This document shows positions 35,392 through 45,386 of a stretch of DNA of 64,000 bases, in pieces. The stretch is taken from contig OX485805.1 in NCBI GenBank assembly GCA_950295325.1, forward strand, positions 47,022,758 through 47,086,757, read 5' to 3'. A program made the position numbers and the translations under genes. The DNA is from Polytrichum commune. Lineage: Eukaryota; Streptophyta; Polytrichopsida; Polytrichales; Polytrichaceae. How positions within the stretch are numbered: the first letter of the stretch is position 1; each line of letters begins with the position of its first letter. Below the pieces are notes generated by a model. It saw only the letters and a list, made by a program, of their open reading frames with translations, was not told the DNA's origin and did no database searches.

Positions 35392-35728
35392 GTGTACGTA
35401 TTAGCTATAGAATTACTATGATTATTCGAGTAGCAAGAAACTATGAACAAAACTATAACTGATGTAATAACCCATTCGCAATTTCAAAATACAACAGAGT
35501 TGATACTTACACATGCATGGCTGCCTATTTGAGAAAAACATATAACTACAAATAGGATGATGGTTTTCTTGGTAGGAAATTGCATAACAATCTTATATGA
35601 AGAGTAGGACATTGGATGTCAACAGTGTATTCCGTGACACTAGAATCCTCAGAGTCCACATTTTTCCCTAAAGTTCCAACAGGGGTAGTGTCACGCAAGC
35701 AAACATTGATATGATGTTAGTGTTTGAA

Positions 35729-36540
35729 TTAACAGCCAAACATTCTAAGACTTCTCGCCACAATTTTTCCCTTTCGCTCCAAGAAATCTTTTTCTCGAAG
35801 AAGGCTAAACCCCCTGCCATCATTGACGGCTCGCAGCACTAGCGAAGCCACAAGTGGATGAAGTGTTCCAGACTTCAAATATGCTTTGAATGCTTGGACC
35901 CTACCCACGACTTGATTTAAACATGCTAGAAGATGCTCCATGAGGACAATGTCCCCCGTGACTTCTTCAGAGAGGTCTATAACCAATTGCCTCAAAGCTT
36001 CGCCGAGATCCTTTGACGAAACACTGGTCCGAACCGGAGTTTGGGGTACATACCGGGGCAGTGTCAGGAGGAAATTGTGGATGACGAAGCGGCGTAGAAG
36101 GGGTGAGGAGTTCTCTCATACCACCTATGACGGTTCCAACATGTTTGCCACATAAACGTGCAATTGTACCCTCAACAATATCTGGTCGAAGTATGAGCAG
36201 GACCTTCACAACATGCTTACATATATTCCCCTGTTGTGCCCAAACACAATTACACCCTGCCCATTCCTCTGCAAGATTATGCACAATGTATCTAATGTGT
36301 CGGTGCTCGGAAGAAGTCACTAAGGCATGGTTCCCTGGAAACACATTCAGTGTCACGTCATCATCTGGAATGTCACGTGCCTTCATCAGTGTTGTGACTA
36401 CAAAATTTTGCATTCTTTTTGTTGTCTACAAAACCATTTTCTTTCCGAAGGCCCTTATACCAGAAGTGATCGTGCACTTCTTCCGTAAGAGCAGTAATAG
36501 TCCAGTCTACACGTCTTCCAACCATGCGACTTCTCTCTGA
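35729..36540 (-). pseudogene. MULE transposase C-terminal fragment with SWIM zinc finger
   Basis: Two overlapping minus-strand frames (36413-35967 and 35995-35729) look like one broken reading frame. The first carries EEWAGCNCVWAQQGNICKHVVKVL, split here as CNC then NICKH, matching the CxC...CxH SWIM finger that follows the catalytic domain in MULE transposases. It is followed by LRPDIVEGTI, also typical. Upstream (36420-36540) the frame can be followed only with stops. The catalytic part expected before it is absent, and the only catalytic-core fragments are in the inverted arms, with the wrong order or orientation for a working gene. Confidence 0.75.
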
Positions 36541-36657
36541 TTTTAACATTGCGTTACTACAGGGGATTTAGCCCAGAGTGGAAACCGTCTGCATTCATTT
36601 TGGACTGTGCGCAGGGGGAGATCAATGCACTAACGTATGTTACTCTAACTCCATCTA

Positions 36658-37684
36658 TGAGTTAGTCAAACAATTCCTGACATATATTCCACCCATTTAT
36701 CTCATATTCGTAGTTTAATGCCATTTTATGTCATTATGAAAGCCGTTACTCAAAAAATGTATTCGCATTGACATGGTTGATATTTGGCATGTTTCAGAGA
36801 GACGTGGCCTGGAACTCCAATTTTCCTTTGCTTGTGGCATGTTCGTCGTGCATGGCAAAAACACTCTTGTTACAAGATCAAAGACATTGTACGACGTACA
36901 ATGGTCCTTCAAGAGTTGGGTCTCATGATGTATGATAAGACATCACCTAGTGGCTTTGAATCAACAACTTGGACAAAAGATAAGCTAGACGAGTTGAGCC
37001 AAAAATACCCTGAAGAAAAAGACTTTTGGACTTTTGGGATTACATGCAAAAGCAATGGCAAAGTAACGGGAACTGAGTGACCGAGCTAAGCGAACCGGCC
37101 TAAGCGAAGAGTCTAATCCCTAGGACCATAGTCTAGACGGGCGCGACCATAGTCTCAGTATCCGGCCATAGTCTCAAGAGCCAATAACCAGTCACCAGTT
37201 CCAAGTAACCTCTCTCATCAGAGGGGGCCATAATCTTAGCAACAAGTAGCAAGTAACCAGTTCCAAGTCAGCATCTTGTTCTCGAACGAGGTGCTGGCCA
37301 CTTCTCCTTATAAGCTTGCCCTTGAGCTGTCCCCCAAACAATATGGGTTAAAAGGACTGCTCCTCCTTCACTCCAGTCTCCTAACGCGCATTCCGAGACT
37401 CTGGGTTGACGGGAGATGACGTATTGGTGAGCCCCACAGCCATGGCGTGGGCATGAGGGGATGGCATGGCTGGGCATGGCGATGGATGGGGCTAGTGTTC
37501 CAGCATTGCAGTGTTCCGGCGACTAAAGTTCGGAACACTGCGCAGTGTCTCGGGCGTTAGCAAGGTACGACCGTACCCTAAACCCTGGGGGGTCAAATGG
37601 GCTAGGCACCGGCGCGGGGCCCACGTGCCACGGTGGCCACACGTGAGCCAGCTATGCGTTACTACAGAGGATTTAGCCTTCCCC
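36658..37684 (-). repeat. Right long terminal inverted repeat of the MULE
   Basis: Inverse copy of 34208-35234. It contains the plus-strand 98-codon transposase fragment at 36784-37080. Its outer end GGGGAAGGC (read inward) abuts the second CCCTAATCC target copy. Confidence 0.92.
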
Positions 37685-37693
37685 CCCTAATCC

Positions 37694-38780
37694 CACCTTG
37701 AACCAAACTGAGATAGAGTGGAGCCTGTTACCCGCCCTACATAAAGGTAGTGAAGGCTGCTATGAGGTGGCACCACTAATGGCACGTGAAACCGTCACTC
37801 CATGGGCCCAAACACTCCTACATCACAGGAAACGGTTCAAGGTAATAAAGTGTTGGCAATTGGGAGGCGTTTATATGTGTTGGGTTTGGGTGGGATGTTG
37901 GTTTTAGCACCCTCTACCTTAGGTATCACCGTGTTGCTCATGAAATTTTCTTCGCACCAATGTTAATCCCAGTATGAAAACATAGTTGCTTGCAAGAGAT
38001 TTTTTAAGTCAAGAGTGCACAAAGTTTCTCCCTCTTTTATATAGTATTATATATATTATTTTCAATATTATTTTGATTGAAAATTGTCAATTTTCTATGG
38101 ACTCTTTTCCTTACCACAAAGTGCATATCTACTCTTAATATAATGTTGAAAGTTTGGACTCTTCTTTTTGCATTTATTTATCAAACTTTCTTGAAACTTA
38201 AATGAGCTTAAGTTCATTATAAATAATTTAAGAAATTTACTAAATATTGCTATCATATTGATGTAAACTTAAAAATGTTAACCCTAAACCCTTAGCTTCA
38301 TGGAGTGTATTTGTTGCTGATGGTTTTGAGATCACATCAATACCATAGCAACATTTAGTAATTGTCATGCTTTGTTTATAATCGTTCAGCTTCAATAAGT
38401 TGTGATAAATATATGCAATAGAGTTATAGCTCAAACTTTCCCCAAACTTTCTAGATTTCATTAAAATGAGATATATGCTTTGATGTAAGAAAAAGAAGTC
38501 CATAGAAAAATTGACAATATTCAATCAAAATAAGATCACTTTCTATATATGGCGATGTATCAACAAAGGGAACAGTTAGTTCATTCTTGACTCAAAAAGT
38601 CTCTTGTGAACAACCATCTTTCATTTTAGGAATGGGATCATCGCCATTCACAAGAATATTTCATGAGGAACACAATCTTACATATTGTGACCTTCCCAAC
38701 ACCTTCATGTTGGATGAATTTGCCTTCAAGAGTCATTCATAAGCCCAAATATGACCTCTTATGAAAGGGGTGAACGGTAT
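37694..38780. other. AT-rich intergenic DNA
   Basis: No gene seen. A weak inverted relation exists between about 38075-38105 and 38490-38530 (TTGATTGAAAATTGTCAATTTT-type against its inverse), and between nearby AACTTTC/GAAAGTT blocks. This may be an old MITE. Confidence 0.35.
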
Positions 38781-38789
38781 TGAATACAA

Positions 38790-39600
38790 GTGTGTACCTT
38801 TCATTCATCCAACAAAATTGAATACCTTGAAATAGCACGAGTGTTGGAGGTCTTACTATAATTTGGATGATTTGATGTTGGAATCAACTTCAAAGACATT
38901 AATTAGTCTAGTGTAACACATTTGGAATGAAGCAGGTTATCATAAACCTATAGATTTGAGTTGAGTTATATACAAATTGGCAAATACTTATAGGGTGAAT
39001 ATTATTAAATACGAGCACCTCATATTTGTCCAACAAAAAACGCCTTGAATAATATGAGTGTTGGATGTTGCTTATTTGGGATGATGTAGGAATCAAACTC
39101 AAAGACCTTCAATTAAGTCCAGTGTGACACAACTGGAATGAAATAGGGCTACCATAAATCTATACGAAATATTGGGTAAGTTAATTGTACGAATGGATGA
39201 GAGGTACATTTATTTGCAATAACTTCCTCTCACCCACCCACGGACACGGTGAATGAGAATTATTGTACGTGAGCATCCTTCTCATTCATCCAACATAAAT
39301 GCCTTTGAGAATAGTATGAAGGTGAAAGGCTAGTTATGTAAGACGATTCAAAAACCACATAACAAGTCTAGCACTTGAAAACACATTTGAGATGAGATGA
39401 AATAAACATGAATGCACGGATGGATAGATGGATGAAGTTTTCACACATGGATGGATGAGAAGTACGTTCTTTCCCAATAAATCGTTCTCACCTTACACAC
39501 GCAGAGTGAGGGGGAATTATTGCATCCAATCATACTTCCTATCCTACCATTTAAACTTTATTGAAAATGCATTGAAATAATATAACATTGAGGTTATTTT
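38790..39600. repeat. Cluster of R6 MITEs in tandem
   Basis: Successive ends facing in and out recur at intervals of about 200-250 bp. A CATTCATCCAAC(A)-type end is followed by GAATA.TATGA.TG-like sequence and later by a GGATGGATGAGA..TAC end. One full copy is 39248-39492 (245 bp), the same length as the well-bounded copy at 41500-41744. Confidence 0.55.
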
Positions 39601-41499
39601 TCTTGCATTGATTTTACAATGGAATTCATCTCCATTGTGAGGCACTAGTAATCATAGTGATGCACGAATGAGATGCTTCAACCACAATCTACATGTGTCG
39701 TTAATGTGGAGGGATGTGAAGTTGCATGGATGATGTTCATCCAAGTCATGTAACTTTACTTACACAGGATATCCATCTTTCATAAAAGAAATATACTCCT
39801 TTATGCTCAATAAGGCCCCTTGGACCCCATCATTACATGAAAACATGTTGCATGTCCTTATTTGCACGATGCTTGAGGCTCAAGCCTAGGGCCTTATCTT
39901 ATACATAATGGGTATGCTCTTGGACATAATTTCAAAGGTTATAAATGAACTACATTGTTTATGGTATTTAGTGTCACGTATACTATTTGTGAAGGGCGTG
40001 GACTAGATGCCTAGAGGTTTCAAAGTATTACGTTTGTTGATTACAAATATGATTCTATTTGCCAACATAAGTAGTTTTCTTAGGAATTGATATTTACATT
40101 ATCACGTTTAGCATAGTACATCAGGATGTTTGAGATGATAAATTTTCATTTTAATATGAAAGGAGAAGATGTTATTGAGCCTACTAATAGCGAGTGCCAT
40201 GTGTTTACATTTTAGTTTGCAAAATGAAGATATTCTTGAGCACACTAATGCCAAGTGTCATTTGTGCACACTTTAGTCAACTTGTAGACCATTGTGTAAC
40301 ATAGGCATACGCCTTATAACACTATATAACACTAGAACCATGTGGCCGAAGAAGAGAGCTTTAGATTGATCTATTCCTTTCCTTTTATTTTTTTTTTATT
40401 TTTTTTTGTGTGTTTGTTTTTACCGTTTCATCCACATATTTCATGATTTTAAATGTAACTCAACATACGCCACAAATTAGGGTAAGTGATACTACTATGC
40501 ATGTGACACTAAATACCATTAACAACGTACTCCTTTTTTGGATAGAGAAGAATGTGGACAATGTTGAAAGTGGCTTTTCACTTAGATGAGTGCTTGGTTA
40601 TATGTGGGTCTTGAGTGTTTGGTTTTGCTACTTTGGAAACCCTTTTAAAGATACACACATCAGTACCTTTAAAGCCAATTTTAAAGCCATGATTTAGGGT
40701 TCAAAAAATGAAAGTGAGGGGGTTATTCAAAGTACAAAAGCTAGGGATAAAACTAGAGGAAGTGGAGTAGGATCACATGCCACGTGTGCATAAAATGAAG
40801 ATTGGTAACCAGTTAAATTAATTTGAAGTATGCATTGGACAACCAAGGCCATGAGTGTAGTACTTATTATATTGACTAAGTTCAAAGTTGGGTATTTTTT
40901 TTTATATTGACCTTGGTGATTTGATGATCCCTAGTCTTGGGTCCTTGTAATGTTGCATTTTTTGAGCCTCAAATTAAACAATGCAAAATAAGCACAATAA
41001 AGATACGCACTTCACTTATCTCATTGTCATTGTCATAATGTTTGCTACATGTAGAAGTTGTCAAGGAAAATTGCACTCTAGCACCACAAACCCACAACAT
41101 GTTTGTATAGAGGCTGATGTTTGGGATATAACCATGTGGTTCTTCTCCTATCAACCTAGAGGTTGTATGTTGTATTATAGCACTATATTTTGGTCGCTCT
41201 CATGGGGACTGGTAGAACATATCCTTTGCATTTTCAAGTATGTTATCTATGCAACATGCAACTATGATAGGAGAGAGCTTAAAGGTGTTGACTATCACAT
41301 GATGGGCAGAGTGGGTATCACCTCTCCCAAGCAAAACCCATCTCACATCAAGCCCAAGAAGAGTCAATGCAACAATCATTAACTTCAAGGCGACTGGTAG
41401 CGTGCCCACTCCAATTTTGCAATCAAATTACTTTGGTGACTCGATCACGTTTGCCTTGACAACCACTATCCATGTTGTATAAAATGAAGACATCATATC
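39601..41499. other. AT-rich intergenic DNA
   Basis: No gene seen. A direct pair near 40140-40275 repeats an AAATGAAGAT/GAAGATGTTATTGAGC and GCCAAGTGTCAT/GCGAGTGCCAT arrangement. A fragment related to R4 lies at about 40640-40870. A poly-T tract lies at 40386-40408. Confidence 0.4.
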
Positions 41500-41744
41500 G
41501 GAGAGAGGGAGTTACCGTATATGAAAGTACCTATCATCCATCCAACATAAAAGCTTTGAAATAGTATGCAGCCCGAAGGTTGTTGTTGTTTTTAAATTCA
41601 TTGATTTGACATTGGACTTGGCTTTGAAGACCCAAAATTAGTATAGTCCAAGTCATTTCATATGTATCGTAAACATATGTTGAGTGGAAGTTTTTATGTT
41701 GGATGGATGAGATGTAAGCTCATATGCGATAACCCCCTCTTTCC
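41500..41744. mobile_element. R6-family MITE with about 52-bp terminal inverted repeats
   Basis: The left end GGAGAGAGGGAGTTACCG... reads to ...ATCCATCCAACATAAAA. The right end is its inverse, from TTTTATGTTGGATGGATGAG to ...AACCCCCTCTTTCC. About 80 percent of 52 positions match. ATC borders both sides, possibly a 3-bp target duplication. No coding capacity. Confidence 0.75.
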
Positions 41745-41913
41745 ATCAGTTAATGGTACCGTGTGAAGACAAAGTGTCTCCCCAAAGAAACCTACATGAT
41801 TTGTCACTTTTTTTGACCAATATTTTAGGTTGCCTCCTTAGCAAGTATAGATGTAGGTGTTGAAAAGCCCATCATAGTGACATCATATGGGTGTCTCAAC
41901 AACACAAAATATA

Positions 41914-42787
41914 GTAGAGGCCCCTATTCCTGATCAAGATCCTATCGGCAACCTATAGGGTACTGCAATTTCGTTCATGTTGGGATTGAATTTTGATTAG
42001 GTTAGAACCAATAGTGCCATGACGCATGTCTTGCTAAAGTCAAGATGAATGAGCAATTAAAATGAGCGGTTATGGTAGACTTTATAGATTGGTAATATGT
42101 TCGGGCCAACTTTTGGCTTCAAAAATTCATAGTAATGTCAATTAAAGGAGTAATATTACCAAAAAAATTGCAGTCCTCCTAATTTCTATCTCCCTACACT
42201 AGAAAAATTTGCATTGCCTTATACTTCTCCAAATCTAGTGTAGAATCTCTCAAGTGATCGGCTATGGGTGCCTCTACTCTAATTCATGATACAAATTCAC
42301 TTACTTACAAAGCAAGGTCCTTACAAAGTTAATGGTATACAAGGTCAAGGTATGCATAGTCAACCAAGTCCATTTGACTGCTCACTAGGGTCATGTAATG
42401 CCAACATGGATGAGATATATATTTTTTAGGCAAATGGAGTTAGAGTAGAGGTGCCCATAACCAATCACTTAAGAGAATCTACTCTAGATCTAGAGAAGTA
42501 TAAGGTTGTGTAAAATTTTCTTGTGTAGAAAGATAGAAATTAGAAGGGCTGCAAATTTTATTCCTTACATCGAAATTACTATGAATTTATGAAGCCCAAA
42601 GTTGGCCCGGACATATGACCAATGTATAGAGTTTGCAATAATCGCTCATTCCTCCTCATTTTAGCACTCAAAACCAAGACATGTGTCATGCCACCATTGG
42701 TTCCAACCTGATTGAAATTCCAACCCCACCTTGAAATTCCGATATCCTATAGATTGTTGATGAGGTCCTGATCAAGAATAGGCACGA
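41914..42787. repeat. Two inverted copies of a roughly 370-bp repeat
   Basis: 41914-42282 and 42441-42787 are inverse copies with good similarity throughout, for example GAAGTATAAGG against CCTTATACTTC, GTTGGCCCG against CGGGCCAAC, and TAGAGTAGAGG against CCTCTACTCTA. The ends show a short TAGAGG-type inverted repeat, suggesting a MITE. They lie about 160 bp apart. Confidence 0.8.
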
Positions 42788-42937
42788 CTATTATAAGGTT
42801 TAAATTTATGTGATGACAACTTGTGATTAATTGAAGTAGTGGTGTCTATTCCCAATCATGACCCCATTGATAATCTATAGGGTACCATAATCTTGATCTA
42901 TTGGGGCTTATTTTGATTGGGCTGAAACGAATAGTGC

Positions 42938-43798
42938 ATAGTCCGCCAAGAGCCTAAGGCTAGTGTAAATGCAGCCTACAAAATTTGTGACTTAGCCTAT
43001 AAAATTTTGAAAGTGTAGGACAAAGAGCCCATGGACAATTTAAAAACATAGGATATCAACCTATGTGATAAAAAACATGTAGGAAATTTTGCCTACAAAG
43101 TTTTTAAAAGAGAGGATTTTAGCCATTCATCCTTCTTCAAATTGGAAAATTAGTTGACCTAAGTACATATCTTTAAGCTTATACTCGGGGCTCTTGCGTG
43201 GCACATAGACGGATATCAATAATAGCCCTAACTCCCTTCCCGCCAATCTTTACAAATACCATTCATCACAACTCCTCTCTCATTAGCTCCTCTCTCTTTG
43301 TGAAGCATCTCTCTCTCTCTCGCTCGCTGTGTTGAAATTCAAGTGTCGCAGTCTCACAAATCAAGCAACTCTCTCAATCTCTCGCGCAAGCAACGTTGAA
43401 ATTCAAGTGTCGCAGATCAAGCAACTCTGTGTGTGTGTGTGAGCGAGGTCAGCGATTTGAACTCTGTCTCTGTGTGTGCAAGGTTTTTGCTGGAGTTGGT
43501 TAATCCTTGGCCTTCAAACGTGGCGAAGGGTTTAGCCAGGTTCAATTCCTGCCAAGGATACCACTTAGTACTCAAATTTTGAATTTAAAGCCTACAACAT
43601 TCAAAGATATGAAGGATTTTAACCTACTAGAAATTAGTTTTGAAGGCAATTGGCGGGTAACTTAAAAACTCAAAAGGTTTTCAACTTACAAAAATTTGAT
43701 ATTGTAGGATGCAACCTATGCCATGAGGGAAATAGCCTATGCCCTTTTAAAGAGGTAGGCAACTAACCTCAATAGCTTCAAAAACTTTTCGGGCACTG
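42938..43798. mobile_element. 861-bp insertion with 9-bp target duplication, MULE-like
   Basis: GAATAGTGC is present at 42929-42937 and 43799-43807, and the flanks are the two halves of a known repeat copy, so the borders are exact. The 9-bp target size fits a Mutator-like element. The ends share only a weak inverted similarity (AGTCCGCCAAGAG against AGTGCCCGAAAAG). The centre, about 43195-43575, is distinctly more GC-rich, with CT and GT runs, a 64-bp direct repeat (GTTGAAATTCAAGTGTCGCAG twice, near 43331 and 43393) and a tRNA-like motif. It looks like captured foreign sequence, as in Pack-MULEs. Confidence 0.7.
43503..43563 (+). other. tRNA-like structure without a D arm
   Basis: Positions 43503-43509 (ATCCTTG) pair perfectly with 43553-43559 (CAAGGAT), followed by A and CCA at 43560-43563. 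A T-arm precedes the 3' strand: a CAGG/CCTG stem closing a TTCAATT loop, including an exact B-box GGTTCAATTCC at 43539-43549. A central hairpin CCTTC/GAAGG lies between. The D arm is missing and the total is about 58 nt plus CCA. No anticodon is assigned. It could be a decayed tRNA, a tRNA-derived retrosequence, or chance. Confidence 0.35.
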
Positions 43799-44072
43799 GA
43801 ATAGTGCCATGAGACATGTCCTTGTTTTGAGTGGTAAAGTGAGGAGGAGTGAGCAATTAAAATGAGATGTTATAACAAACTCTAGACATTGATAATATAT
43901 TCGGGCCAACAAAAATTCAGTATAATTTTAACTTAAATAATTAAATTACCAACAAATTTACAACTCTCCTGATTTCTATCTACCTGCATGGGAAAAAAAT
44001 GCACTACCTTATACTTCTCCAGACCTGGTGCAAAAATCTCTTAAGTGATTGATCATGTGCCCCTCTACTCTA

Positions 44073-45386
44073 CCCTCATAAAAGTTTTGACAACTGTCAT
44101 AGCCAAGCATTAGAATCTAGATGAGAGGTTACGAGTTAACCTACATATCAACTATGTGTAACCTTAACTTTACCACTTCAAATGTTTTAGCAATTTCCAG
44201 ATGCAAGAAAAAATACTCATTTTCTTGTATTCTCCTCAGAATTTGTTTCTATTCAGAAGGAAAAATAATTCCCCACTACTACACCTCCTAAATAGATACA
44301 AACCCTCTTCTTTTATCAATTATAGATGCCTCAATCTTAGTGTCGCTTATTATTCAGAGTAACCCAATGCTATAACAATTTTCTATGAACTTCATTCTTC
44401 ACCCATAAAATTGAAAGTGCTACATGTAGTTTGAACATTATGGAACATAAAATACATTCTTGCTTACATTACATGTGAGAAATTATGGCACTGCATAACT
44501 CAAAATAGGAGTGACATGGTAAGTTCAGCAATCTACTTTTAATTGGTAGGCACTGTTTTCAGACTTTCCAAAGATTGCAACTCCCACAAACTCAGGATAT
44601 CAAACAGTCTACACAAAGTGACTAGACTATTTATTTAATACAACAGCAAACAGCTTTGTCCCCAAGTGGCAGATATCTCCTGCCCTGGAGGCCATCAATT
44701 GCAAGATGCATAAGTTAGTATGAAACATGAGAGGCATGCCTTTGATTAAAGATCGAAGATGCCACATCCATCTAATTACACTTTCGAGTCTAGAAGGAGG
44801 TACTATGTTGCCTTAGGTCATCAATTGCTGGATCCCTAGCCTGGATATACAAGACAATATAAGCACAGGACAGGGTTTGCACCGAGAAAGAATCACAAAA
44901 CTAAACTCAGAAAACACATGTACATGGTTCAAAACCTTAACACAAGCCTGTATGCCTGTCATACAGGGAGACAGAAGATTGCAGATCATGCAGCAGCCGC
45001 CATTGTGGGAAGACCTACAGTTCCTTTGCAGCCCTGTTAAAGATTTAATCCACAGCAATACAACTTTAGGCTCCATCTGAACACAACATCTTTCCTACCT
45101 TCACTTCAGACAGGTCTTTAAAATGGTCGAACAAATAGACACAAAGTTTTGCCAAGGCAATGTTATGCCTTGATAGTTATCTTAATAAAAAATGAAAAAC
45201 CATGGACCGGCTCATAAGTACCAACAGACTCCCACTTCAGTCATCTAATTCCTGACATCTACACTACCAAAACTTTACTAAGGAAACATGACATCATAAT
45301 CAACAACCCTCTTGTAGATGCAACTGAGAAGCAAAATATGAAGCTTTACAGATTGTCCTCCCAAGAGACAGACCTGCTTCTTAAAC
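44073..45386. other. 3' flank of ALIX
   Basis: No gene. The stretch from about 44640 to 45386 is probably ALIX 3' untranslated sequence or flank. An R5-related fragment with TGGCACTGCATAACTC is at about 44360-44530. Confidence 0.35.

Larger units (their letters stand above)
34208..37684. mobile_element. Mutator-like element (MULE) with about 1-kb terminal inverted repeats
   Basis: A 3,477-bp element flanked by a perfect 9-bp direct repeat, CCCTAATCC, at 34199-34207 and 37685-37693. This is the target duplication size of Mutator-like transposons. The ends begin GGGGAAGGCTAAATCC and are inverted copies for 1,027 bp (34208-35234 and 36658-37684) with no length difference, leaving a 1,423-bp middle. 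The middle holds a broken MULE transposase segment with a SWIM zinc finger. The arms themselves each carry an outward-reading transposase fragment. The arm identity implies recent insertion or gene conversion between arms. The element has no intact transposase and would need help in trans. Confidence 0.93.
42835..44072 (+). repeat. Third copy of the roughly 370-bp repeat, split by an insertion
   Basis: The left part is 42835-42937 and the right part 43799-44072, in the same orientation as 41914-42282. Joining the parts at the duplicated GAATAGTGC restores the order seen in the intact copies (AATAGTGCCATGA). This proves that 42938-43798 is a later insertion. Confidence 0.8.

Noticed and set aside
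36103-36540. 145-codon plus-strand frame inside the MULE
   Set aside because: It is the complement of the SWIM transposase fragment, which has a recognisable motif on the minus strand.
36658-37684. MULE arms considered as long terminal repeats of a retrotransposon
   Set aside because: The copies are inverted, not direct, the target duplication is 9 bp, and there is no TG...CA ending or reverse transcriptase.
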